64,000 nt of DNA from Streptomyces albipurpureus (lineage in GTDB: Bacteria > Actinomycetota > Actinomycetes > Streptomycetales > Streptomycetaceae). A program made the position numbers and the translations under genes. Shown piece by piece: positions 16,693 through 24,888 of this stretch. Each line of letters begins with the position of its first letter. Within the stretch, counting starts at the first letter, position 1. Location: positions 307,350 through 371,349 of the forward strand of contig NZ_JAMQAW010000006.1 in NCBI RefSeq assembly GCF_023701525.1, in the 5' to 3' direction. Under the pieces are notes generated by a model that did no database searches, was not told the origin of the DNA, and saw nothing but the letters and a program-made list of their open reading frames with translations.

Positions 16693-16733
16693 GGCGGGAC
16701 CGGGGGCTTCGTGGGGACGGTCCCGGTCCCGCC
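16693..16733. terminator. Bidirectional terminator between the hydrolase and ilvE
   Basis: A perfect 12-bp stem (GGCGGGACCGGG with CCCGGTCCCGCC) and a 17-nt loop lie between convergent genes. It probably ends the six-gene NRPS operon as well as the hydrolase transcript. Confidence 0.75.
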
Positions 16734-16841
16734 GAGGGCTTTCCGCCCGCCAAGCCGCTGACGTTCAGGGGCTGGGGAAGCGCCGGGCCGGAGCACGGCA
16801 CCTTGGCGGCCGTATCCGGGAAACGGTTGCCTGGAGGCGGC

Positions 16842-17969
16842 TCAGCTCACCTGGTGGACCCATCCATGAGGGTCGGGGAGGGTGCCGCGTTGGGCGGATG
16901 TGAGGAGATGGGCCGCCCGGCGGGTGATCGGGCCGGGACGGCCGCCCGAGATGGTCCATTCGGCGTCGGCCGAGCGGACGGTGCCCACCGGGGTGACGCC
17001 CGCTGCCGAGCCGCAGGCGAAGACCTCGGTGATCTCACCCCGGGCGGCGAGTTCGCGCCAGTCATCCACGGTCAGCGGAGTCTCCGCCACCGGGATTCCC
17101 TCGTCGGCCAGCAGGGTGAGCAGGGCGTCCCGGGTGACGCCGGGGAGCAGGGTGCCGGTCAGCGGGGGTGTGGTGACCCGGGCCTGGGAGCCGCGGCCAT
17201 GGACGAAGAAGAGGTTCATGCCCCCCATCTCCTCCACCCATCGGCGTTCCGCCGAGTCCAACCACACCACCTGGTGGCAGCCGTGGGCGGTGGCCTCGGC
17301 CTGGGCGGCGAAGGCGCCCGCGTAGTTGCCGGGGATCTTCACATCGCCGGTACCTCCGCGTGCGGCCCGTGAGTACTCGGTGGAGACCCAGACCGAGACC
17401 GGGCTGAGGTCGTTGTTGAAGAACCCTTCCGCGACGAAGGCGATCAACAGGAACTGGTACTCCCGCGCCGGGCGCAGGGCCAGTACCGCTTCTCTGGCGT
17501 AGAGCAGCGGCCGTAGGTACAGGCTGTGGTTGGGGCGGTCGGGGACCCAGGCGCGGTCGGCGCGTATCAGCTCTTCCAGGGCGCGGAGGAAGAGCGGGGT
17601 CGGGAGCTCCGGCATCATCAGTCGGTGTGCGGATCGTGCGAAGCGGTGTGCGTGGGCATCGGGTCGGAAGATACCCACCGAGCCATCGTGCTGGCGGTAG
17701 GCCTTGAGCCCTTCGAAGATGGTCTGGCCGTAGTGGAGCGCGGCCATGGCCGGGTCCATGGGCAGTGGGCGGTAGGGCGACAGGCCAAGATCGTGCCACT
17801 GCCGTCCGCTGGTCCAGCTCGCGGTGACCATGTGTTCGGTGAGGACGCGGCCGAAGCCCGGTGCGCTCATCCGCTGCGCGCGCTCGGCCGCACTCAGTGG
17901 GGTCCTGACGGTCTCCGTGAGGAATGCGATGTCTGGGGTATCGAGTGGGGTGTCGGTGGTGGCGGACAC
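16842..17969 (-). CDS. ilvE: Branched-chain amino acid aminotransferase
   Basis: 375 residues from a GTG (the frame continues upstream without a better start). It is a fold-type IV PLP aminotransferase: LHYGQTIFEGLKAYR near residue 80, RPLLYA, the PLP lysine in DVKIPGNYAG (about 200), VVWLDSAERRWVEEMGGMN and EVFACGSAAGVTPVG. It interconverts leucine, isoleucine and valine with their keto acids. It is the last gene of the NRPS operon, 46 bases after the transposase-derived gene, and with leuA at the other end it suggests dedicated supply of a leucine-type building block. Confidence 0.92.
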   Translation of the reverse strand: MSATTDTPLDTPDIAFLTETVRTPLSAAERAQRMSAPGFGRVLTEHMVTASWTSGRQWHDLGLSPYRPLPMDPAMAALHYGQTIFEGLKAYRQHDGSVGIFRPDAHAHRFARSAHRLMMPELPTPLFLRALEELIRADRAWVPDRPNHSLYLRPLLYAREAVLALRPAREYQFLLIAFVAEGFFNNDLSPVSVWVSTEYSRAARGGTGDVKIPGNYAGAFAAQAEATAHGCHQVVWLDSAERRWVEEMGGMNLFFVHGRGSQARVTTPPLTGTLLPGVTRDALLTLLADEGIPVAETPLTVDDWRELAARGEITEVFACGSAAGVTPVGTVRSADAEWTISGGRPGPITRRAAHLLTSAQRGTLPDPHGWVHQVS

Positions 17970-18015
17970 GGTCGTTGTTCCCTTCCTTCCCTGTCCCGGT
18001 GGTCCCGGTCGTCGT

Positions 18016-19020
18016 TCACAGGTCCGCTCCCACGCTGTGGGGCGTCCCCTGCTCGGGGTTGTGTGGTCGGGTGCGGCCACGGTGCATCGAGCGCAGGGCC
18101 AATTCGAGTTCCACGACATCGAGCTGACGGTCGTCATTGGAGGCGACGAGTCTGGAGGTTCCGCTGCCGCATTGCAGACCGCCGATCATGGCGTCCTCGA
18201 AGTCGGCGCGGTTCGCGGCCCGGCGGTTTCTGGCCGGAAGGAGAAGGAGGGAGAGCTGACCGCCGGTGGCGGCGAAGAATCGGGTCACCTTGCCCGAACA
18301 GGTGGCATTGCTGCTTTCGGCGACCACGATGGCGGGGTTTCCCGGTGAAACGCTCTTTTCGGCGATGGTGTGGCACAGATGGATAAAGGCATCGGCTCCG
18401 GTACTGCCGACGACCGCGCGAAAGACGACTTCTCGGCTATCGCCCACGGAGGAGATCAGGATGCCCTGTCGGCGGTCGTCGAAGCGGGGCTCGGCGAAGG
18501 TTCTGAAAGGCCTGAGAGGCTCGTTCCAGACGTAGTGAACCACCGCGCCCTCCCGGGTCGCCGACTGGACGGTGGCCAGGGTGCCAGCGGGCCACAGGCC
18601 TTCGCTCTCGGCTTCCTTGATCCGGGTGATCGGGCTGACCAGCGGCACCCCGATACGCTCCAGGGCGCGCCCCACGCTCACCGGGGACAGTTCAACGCCG
18701 AACTCGTCGTCGATGATCCGTGCGACGGTCTTACGGGTGCGCAGAACGGGCCCTGCGGGTGCTCCTCGCATCAGATCTTCGACGATCATTGAGCGCAGGT
18801 GATTGAGTTGCCCATCGCTCAGATTCGACGGCGGGCCAGGGGTGCGTTTGGTACGCAGCGCCTCCGAGCCGAACTTTCGATAGGTCTGCCACCAGCCGAA
18901 GACAGTGGAGCGTCCGAATCCACTGGTTTCGATCACATGGTCAGGCGATTCCCCTGACTCGATCAGGCGGCATACCTGCAACCGCTCCTCATAGGTGGCT
19001 CTGCGTCCTAACTTGGCCAT
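18016..19020 (-). CDS. IS630-transposase-derived DNA-binding protein, catalytic triad apparently lost
   Basis: 334 residues. Residues 1-120 are the double helix-turn-helix of IS630-type transposases (RRATYEERLQVCRLIESGE, then TVARIIDDEFGVELSPVSVG). The DDE domain is recognisable, but by my alignment the first Asp reads Asn (VWNEPL), the second is replaced by Ala (VVAESSNA), and the third-acid region around NPxE has become RRAANRADFE. The frame is intact and well spaced inside the operon (105 bases after the peptidase gene, 46 before ilvE). No terminal inverted repeats were seen. It may be a domesticated transposase acting as a regulator; this role is inferred. Confidence 0.75.
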   Translation of the reverse strand: MAKLGRRATYEERLQVCRLIESGESPDHVIETSGFGRSTVFGWWQTYRKFGSEALRTKRTPGPPSNLSDGQLNHLRSMIVEDLMRGAPAGPVLRTRKTVARIIDDEFGVELSPVSVGRALERIGVPLVSPITRIKEAESEGLWPAGTLATVQSATREGAVVHYVWNEPLRPFRTFAEPRFDDRRQGILISSVGDSREVVFRAVVGSTGADAFIHLCHTIAEKSVSPGNPAIVVAESSNATCSGKVTRFFAATGGQLSLLLLPARNRRAANRADFEDAMIGGLQCGSGTSRLVASNDDRQLDVVELELALRSMHRGRTRPHNPEQGTPHSVGADL

Positions 19021-19125
19021 GACCTTAGCTTTTCGCGGATCGGTGATCGAAGTACATACCCATATCGGCAGTTTCCCCCGTGTTGGTGAAGGTGCGTCTT
19101 GTGAATGCTTTCTTCTGGATGGCGG

Positions 19126-20625
19126 CTAGTTCGGGAGTGGAGTTGAGCAGTTGGACCCACGGGCGGGGAGTCGAATGTCGGTCAGATAGCCGATTACCGC
19201 TTTGTTGACGCAGGCGCTGCGGCCGAAAGCGAGATGTCCAGGGCCTCGCACATCCAGCAGACGGGCGTTGCCGGTGTCACGGAGGATCTTCTTCGCCCAG
19301 GCGCGGGGCGCGTAGGGATCACGGGTGTTGTTCACCACCAGGAGGGGGGTGTCACCTTGATGGGTCCACGGTCCGCGGTGGTGTGCCGACTCCACGGGCC
19401 AGAGCCCGCATTTGACCTGGGCGTAGGCGCCGAACCGGCCGATGCGTGGGGCCGCTTCGGCAGCGGCGCGGGCATGTCGGTCATGGACGGTGAGATCGGG
19501 CGGGGTCTCCTGGTCCACACAGGTGTTGCCGAGGTAGCCGGCGAGTACCGCGTTCTCTCCCGAGGGCAGTGCCCTGGTGGGCAGGGGCGCGGCCGACAGC
19601 TGGCTGAGCCGGGCGGCGAAGGCGGACCAGAGCGCTGGTTCGGCGAGCGCCTGGAAAGCCTCGCCCAGCAGTACACCACCGGTCACCAGATCATGGCGGC
19701 CCGGGTGGGTGGTGAGGTTGGCGTCGAGCCGTCGTACGAGTGTGTCGAAGGCGGCCTCCGGGGCGCCATCGCCGAAACGGCAGGAGTCGGGGGTGCGGCG
19801 GCACCAGTCGAAGAGGTTCTTCAGACCTGCTTCGGCCGCGGCGAACATCTCTCGGTCCAGGCGCAGGGGGTCGCGTACGGAGAGGTCGGCGGGCTGCACC
19901 CCGTCGAGGACCATGGTGCGCACCCGGCCGGGGTACTGGGCCGCGTAGTACTGCCCGAGCAGGGTGCCGTAGGAGAGGCCGAGGAAGTTCAACTGGCGGT
20001 CTCCGACGGCTCGTCGCAGTAGGTCGAGGTCGTGGGCGGCCTCGGTGGTGCCGAGTTTCCGCAGCAGGGGCCCGCCGCGCTGGACGCAGAGGTCGTTGAG
20101 GGCCCTGGCCTGGCGGACGAACTGTTCCCGGGCCCCGGAGTGGTCGGCGACCAGGGGCTTCTCGATCTGGCGGTCCTGCTCGTAGGTGGAGCAGCGCATG
20201 GCCGGTTCGCTGGTGCCGGTGCCGCGTTGGTCGATGCCGACGATGTCGAAGCGCTGGTTGAGATCGGCGAGCAGGGAAGGGCCGGCGGCTTGGACGAAGG
20301 AGACCCCGCCGACCACTCCGGTGCTGACGAAGAGGGTGCCGATGCGCCGGGCGGGATCGCGTACCGGCATCTTGATCAGGCCGACGCCGAGGGTGGGTCC
20401 CCGCGGGGCCGAGTGGTCGGCGGGGACGCGGGCCCCGGCGCACTGGAAGGTGCCGGAGCAGGGTGTCCACTTCAGTACGGGTGGCTCCGCGGTGCCGCGC
20501 TTGTCCTGGGCGGTGGATGGGGTCGATGGGGCGGTGGGGGGACTTGCCCGCGCGGTGAGGGTTCCCGCGCCCAGGACCACAACGGTCAGCAGCGCGATGG
20601 TTATTCGGAATGGTCTGAAGGCCAT
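19126..20625 (-). CDS. Secreted S33-family (tripeptidyl aminopeptidase-like) hydrolase
   Basis: 499 residues from an ATG with AAGGAG upstream; it overlaps the end of the NRPS gene by 25 bases. A signal peptide (FRPFRITIALLTVVVLGAG) precedes an alpha/beta-hydrolase with GIDQRGTGTSEP, nucleophile GLSYGT, Asp in NTRDPYAP and His in GPGHLAFG, ending with the TAP-like C-terminal domain. This Streptomyces family (SlpD/SlpE, tripeptidyl aminopeptidases) trims peptides outside the membrane. In this operon it might mature, or cleave for self-protection, the NRPS product. Confidence 0.88.
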   Translation of the reverse strand: MAFRPFRITIALLTVVVLGAGTLTARASPPTAPSTPSTAQDKRGTAEPPVLKWTPCSGTFQCAGARVPADHSAPRGPTLGVGLIKMPVRDPARRIGTLFVSTGVVGGVSFVQAAGPSLLADLNQRFDIVGIDQRGTGTSEPAMRCSTYEQDRQIEKPLVADHSGAREQFVRQARALNDLCVQRGGPLLRKLGTTEAAHDLDLLRRAVGDRQLNFLGLSYGTLLGQYYAAQYPGRVRTMVLDGVQPADLSVRDPLRLDREMFAAAEAGLKNLFDWCRRTPDSCRFGDGAPEAAFDTLVRRLDANLTTHPGRHDLVTGGVLLGEAFQALAEPALWSAFAARLSQLSAAPLPTRALPSGENAVLAGYLGNTCVDQETPPDLTVHDRHARAAAEAAPRIGRFGAYAQVKCGLWPVESAHHRGPWTHQGDTPLLVVNNTRDPYAPRAWAKKILRDTGNARLLDVRGPGHLAFGRSACVNKAVIGYLTDIRLPARGSNCSTPLPN

Positions 20626-23600
20626 ATCGACTCTCCTTGGTGTGTTGTCGTCGACGACAGTCGTTGGGCGTAGCGCCGTAGCAGGGGTTGGTCGACTCCG
20701 GGCAGGGTGAGGGCGGTGAAGGCGTGGCTCGGCAGTACGCCCCAGTCGTCGATGGAGCGCGGGGAGTCCTCGGTGGGCCGCTCTTCGGCCAGGGTCCGCA
20801 GCAGTTCGTGTTCCAGGGGGAAGCGATCGGCGAGCAGGGCGTCCCAGGCGGTGCCCGAGACCCGCTCGATGGGGTGTCCCTCCTGCCGGACCAGGTCGAT
20901 CAGGGCGTCGAGGGAGACGGATCGCTCGGTGGTGACGGTGTAGAGCCCGCCGTCGCCGTCGTCGAGTGCTTCCGCAACGGCGAGGGCGGCGGCTTCGTCG
21001 ACGGGCACCCAGTCCTCGGTGCCCAGGGGCGGTGCGGCCCCGGACTCCACCACGAGTCGCAGCAGTCTCAAGGCCATATCGCGCTCGTTCCAGCGACCGG
21101 CCGCGCGGTCGCCGGTCAGCCGCGGCAGTCGCAGTACGGTGGCCGGGACGCCGGCCTCGCGGGCCCCTGCCACCAGTCGTTCGGCGCGCCATTTGGTCAG
21201 CGCGTAGCCGACTTGGGAACGGACCAGGTCGTCCTTGGGGTCACCGGTGGAGATGTAGTGCAGTGGCTTGAGCCGTCCGGTGGCGGCCAGCTGGATCAGT
21301 TCGCGGGTTCCGCCGATGTTCACCGGCGCCAGTTGGTCGAAGGAGGCCAGCATGTCGACCGAGGCCCCGGCGTGGATGATCAGGTCGAGCTCGTCGCCCA
21401 GCCGGTCGAACTCCGCCGCGGACAGGCCTAGCCGGGGTCGCCCGAGATCGCCGGGGAGGGCATGGACGCGTCCGGGTGGGGCGGTCGTCCCGTACCGGTG
21501 CAGGGTCTCGTCGAGGCGTTGCCGTGCCTCGGGCTCGGTGGACGCCCGGATGAGGCAGCGGACCGTGCCCGTGGTGCGTTGGAGCAGCTCGGTGAGGAGG
21601 AAGGCACCCAGATATCCGGTGGCACCGGTGAGCAGGACGCTGGCCCCCCTGGTCGTGGTCCGGGGCGGCAGTACGGCGGGCAGGTCCAGGCGTTCGTCCG
21701 CCTCGCCCCAGGTGGGGGCGGTTTCACCCGCGCCCTCCAGCGCGGCTGCCAGGGCGCGGATGGTCGAGTGACGGATCAGCTCCCGCAACTCCACCGGCCG
21801 GTCCAGCTCCTCCCGGAGCCGAAAGGCGACCCGTACGAGATCGAGCGAGCCGCCGCCCAGTTCACGGAAGTCGTCGTCCACACCGATGTGTTCCACCGCG
21901 AGGACCTCCCCCCAGACGCGGGTGACCAACTCGGCTACCGGTCCGCTCGGTGGGGTGTACGGGGTGGAGCGCTCGGCGACCGTACCGGCCATCGCCAGGA
22001 TGCGGGCGCGGTCGATCTTGCCGTTGGGCAGGGTGGGCAGGGTGTCCAGCCAGTGCCAGTGGGACGGGATCATCTGGTCGGGCAGGGTGCGGGCCAGCGC
22101 GTTTCTCAGTTCGCTGGTTCCCCAGCGCTTGCCGCCGGCCATCAGATGGGCGTGCAGCCGACCCTCCCGCAGGGAGACCACCGCGTGGTCGATGCCCACC
22201 AGTGCGGTCAGGGCGTGCTCGATCTCGCCCGGCTCCATCCGCATGCCGTTGAGCTTGAACTGCTGATCGGCTCGGCCGAGGAAGTCCAGGCTGCCGTCCG
22301 AGCGCCAGCGGACGAGGTCGCCGCTGCGGTAGAGCCGCTGCCCCGGGTGCTGTGGATGGGGTGGGAAGCGTTCCTCGGTCAGGGCGGGGCGTCGATGGTA
22401 GCCGCGGGCGAGCTGTGGGCCGCCGATGCAGAGCTCCCCCACCGCGCCGATCGGCAGGGGACGCAGGTGGCGATCGAGGATCTGGAGTTCGGTGTTCTGC
22501 ACCGGCCGGCCGATCGGCAGGGCGCCGCCCACCACGGGTGGGTGGATCGGCTGGGCGCAGACATCGATCGACGCTTCGGTGGGACCGTACAGATTGTGGA
22601 GTTCGGCGGTGGGGCAGAGCTCGATCAGCCGTCGGGCGACGGAGGGTGGCAGCGCCTCTCCGCTACAGATCACCAGCCGGAGCGAGCTCAGTTGGCCGGG
22701 ATGGGTGGCGCGGACGAACTCGGCCAGCATGGAGGGGACGAAGTGGGTGACGGTGATCCGGCGTTGCCGTACCACCCGGGCGAGGTACTCGGGGTCGCGC
22801 TGGCCGCCGGGGGCGGCCAGGACCAGCCGGGCCCCGGTGATCAGTGGCCAGAAGACCTCCCAGCCGGACACGTCGAAGCCGAGGGCGGTCTTGTGGAGGA
22901 CCCGGTCGGTGGGGCGCAGTCGATAGGAGTCCTGCATGCCCAGGAGGCGGTTGACCAGTCCGCGGTGCTCGATGAGTACGCCCTTGGGCCGGCCGGTGGA
23001 GCCTGAGGTGTAGAGGCAGTAGGCGAGGGAGTCGGGGGTGGTGGTGGGGAGGGTGGCCTGGGCGGCGGCGGGGCCGGGGTGTTCAAGGGCCGCCTCGATG
23101 TCGATGATCGGGCCCAGTTGGTGCCGGCCGCCGTGGTGATCGGCGCTGGGCCGGACCGCAGGGAGCCGGCCAGGGGTGCCCAGGGGGCCCGTGGTGCGGC
23201 CGATGATGGCGGCCGGACGGGCGTCGTCGACGAGGAATGCCAGCCGCTCCGGTGGGAGTTCCGGCTCCAGCGGCACATAGGCCGCGCCCGCGGTGAGGAC
23301 CGCCAGCAGGGCCACGATCAGCTCGGGGCTCCGTTCCAGACAGACCCCGACCAGATCGCCGGGGCGCACCCCCTGGGCGATGAGCACCCGGGCGAGGGTG
23401 GTGGAGCGGTCGACCAACTGGCCGTAGGTCAAACCCTCGCCGGTGGCATCCGCGACGACGGCGAGTCGTTCCGGGTCGGCCGCCGCCCGCTCCTCGATCA
23501 GCGCCTGCACGCTCGATGCCGGGATGGCCAGTTCACATCCGCGCGTCCATCGCCGTAGCAGCGCCTTCTCGTCGTCGTCGGCGAGGGTGAGTCGGTGCAG

Positions 23601-24881
23601 TGGCTGCTCCGGGTCGGCCGCGATCTGATCGAGCACCCGGGCGTACTGCCTCAGCAGCCGCTCCACGGCCCGCGGGTCGTGTGTGCGCGGGTCAAAGGAG
23701 GCGAAGACGCGCAGCCGCTCCTGGGGGACCAGGGAGAGGGTGAGTCCGTAGTGGGTGATTTCGGTGTTGCGGCCCTGGACGAGATCGATGCCGGGGAGGA
23801 TGCGCTGGTCCGGTAGGGGTGCCGAGATCGGGTAGTTCTCGTAGACGCAGAGGGTGTCGAAGAGCGGGGTGCCCGGGGCGAGTGCGGTCTGCCCCTGGAT
23901 CTCATGGAGCGGAGTGTGTTCGTGGGGTTCGCGGTCGAGTTGGGCGGTGTGGAGGGTGCGGATCAGTTCGGCCGCGGTGTGTTGTGGATCGAGTCGGGCG
24001 CGTACCGGCAGGGTGTTGATGAAGAGCCCGATCATCTCCTCCACCCGGGGCAGGTCGGGTGGTCGGCCCGAGACGGTGGTGCCGAAGACGATGTCATCAC
24101 GGTCGGTGTATCGCCCCAGCACCACCGCCCAGGCGGCCTGCGCGACAACACCGGGGGTCGCCCGTATTCGTCGCGCGGTCTGACCCAGCCGTTCTTCGGT
24201 CCCCTGGTCGAGGACGTGGGTGCGCTCGGCGGTGGGTTCGTCGCCGGGTGAACCGGCCGCCAGGTCCAGTGTGGTGGGTGTGGTGAAGCCCGCGAGATAG
24301 GCGCCCCAGTAGGTGTGCGCGGCGCGGTGGTCCCGATCGGTGAGCCAGCCGATGTACTCCCGGTACCGCGGCGGTCGCGCGAGGGTGGTGGTGGGATCGG
24401 TGTAGAGCGGGCCCAGTTCATGGATGAGCCGACCGATGCTCCAGCCGTCCAGCAGCAGATGGTGGAAGGTCCACACCGACTCCCAGGTGGTTTTCCCCAG
24501 CCTGACCAGGGCGAGCCGGGACAGTGGTGCGTGCTCGGTGCTGAACCCTCGTAGCCGATCCGCCCGGCAGAACGCGTCGAGCCGTGCCTCCCGTGTCGAC
24601 TCGGGTGTTCCCCGCCAGTCCTCCTCGATGACCGGGAGTTCGGCGGTGGTCAGTACCGCTTGCAGGGGGTTTCCGCCGTCGTCGCCGGCGATGAGGGTAC
24701 GCAGCACGGCGTGCCGGTCGGTGATCCGCTGCCAGGCGGCGCGGTAGCGCCCGGGGTCCAGGGGACCCTCGGCGCGCCAGCGCAGTTGCTGGACGTACCG
24801 CGCCCCTTCGGGATCGGCGAGGGTCTCGAAGAGCAGACCCTGCTGGATTGCGGAGAGCGGATAGAGATCCTCCAGGGGCAT
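20601..24881 (-). CDS. NRPS module C-A(Ser)-T-R with reductive release
   Basis: 1426 residues. Condensation (about 1-430; HHLLLDG), adenylation (about 460-945; YTSGSTGRPKG, LYGPTEAS, LPNGKIDR), thiolation (LGGGSL, about 1000) and a terminal thioester reductase (about 1055-1400; LTGATGYLGAF and Tyr/Lys of YALTK). The specificity residues read by hand are DVWHISLID-K, close to known serine codes. The R domain should release the chain as an aldehyde, or as an alcohol after two reductions. The N-terminus MPLEDLYPLS looks like an acceptor docking segment for the epimerase-ending NRPS encoded 7 bases upstream. Confidence 0.93.
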   Translation of the reverse strand: MPLEDLYPLSAIQQGLLFETLADPEGARYVQQLRWRAEGPLDPGRYRAAWQRITDRHAVLRTLIAGDDGGNPLQAVLTTAELPVIEEDWRGTPESTREARLDAFCRADRLRGFSTEHAPLSRLALVRLGKTTWESVWTFHHLLLDGWSIGRLIHELGPLYTDPTTTLARPPRYREYIGWLTDRDHRAAHTYWGAYLAGFTTPTTLDLAAGSPGDEPTAERTHVLDQGTEERLGQTARRIRATPGVVAQAAWAVVLGRYTDRDDIVFGTTVSGRPPDLPRVEEMIGLFINTLPVRARLDPQHTAAELIRTLHTAQLDREPHEHTPLHEIQGQTALAPGTPLFDTLCVYENYPISAPLPDQRILPGIDLVQGRNTEITHYGLTLSLVPQERLRVFASFDPRTHDPRAVERLLRQYARVLDQIAADPEQPLHRLTLADDDEKALLRRWTRGCELAIPASSVQALIEERAAADPERLAVVADATGEGLTYGQLVDRSTTLARVLIAQGVRPGDLVGVCLERSPELIVALLAVLTAGAAYVPLEPELPPERLAFLVDDARPAAIIGRTTGPLGTPGRLPAVRPSADHHGGRHQLGPIIDIEAALEHPGPAAAQATLPTTTPDSLAYCLYTSGSTGRPKGVLIEHRGLVNRLLGMQDSYRLRPTDRVLHKTALGFDVSGWEVFWPLITGARLVLAAPGGQRDPEYLARVVRQRRITVTHFVPSMLAEFVRATHPGQLSSLRLVICSGEALPPSVARRLIELCPTAELHNLYGPTEASIDVCAQPIHPPVVGGALPIGRPVQNTELQILDRHLRPLPIGAVGELCIGGPQLARGYHRRPALTEERFPPHPQHPGQRLYRSGDLVRWRSDGSLDFLGRADQQFKLNGMRMEPGEIEHALTALVGIDHAVVSLREGRLHAHLMAGGKRWGTSELRNALARTLPDQMIPSHWHWLDTLPTLPNGKIDRARILAMAGTVAERSTPYTPPSGPVAELVTRVWGEVLAVEHIGVDDDFRELGGGSLDLVRVAFRLREELDRPVELRELIRHSTIRALAAALEGAGETAPTWGEADERLDLPAVLPPRTTTRGASVLLTGATGYLGAFLLTELLQRTTGTVRCLIRASTEPEARQRLDETLHRYGTTAPPGRVHALPGDLGRPRLGLSAAEFDRLGDELDLIIHAGASVDMLASFDQLAPVNIGGTRELIQLAATGRLKPLHYISTGDPKDDLVRSQVGYALTKWRAERLVAGAREAGVPATVLRLPRLTGDRAAGRWNERDMALRLLRLVVESGAAPPLGTEDWVPVDEAAALAVAEALDDGDGGLYTVTTERSVSLDALIDLVRQEGHPIERVSGTAWDALLADRFPLEHELLRTLAEERPTEDSPRSIDDWGVLPSHAFTALTLPGVDQPLLRRYAQRLSSTTTHQGESIWPSDHSE

Positions 24882-24888
24882 CGCGGGC

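Noticed and set aside
20626..21192. Upstream extension of the S33 hydrolase frame
   Set aside because: It lies inside the reductase domain of the NRPS gene, and the ATG at 20625 has its own ribosome-binding site and signal peptide.
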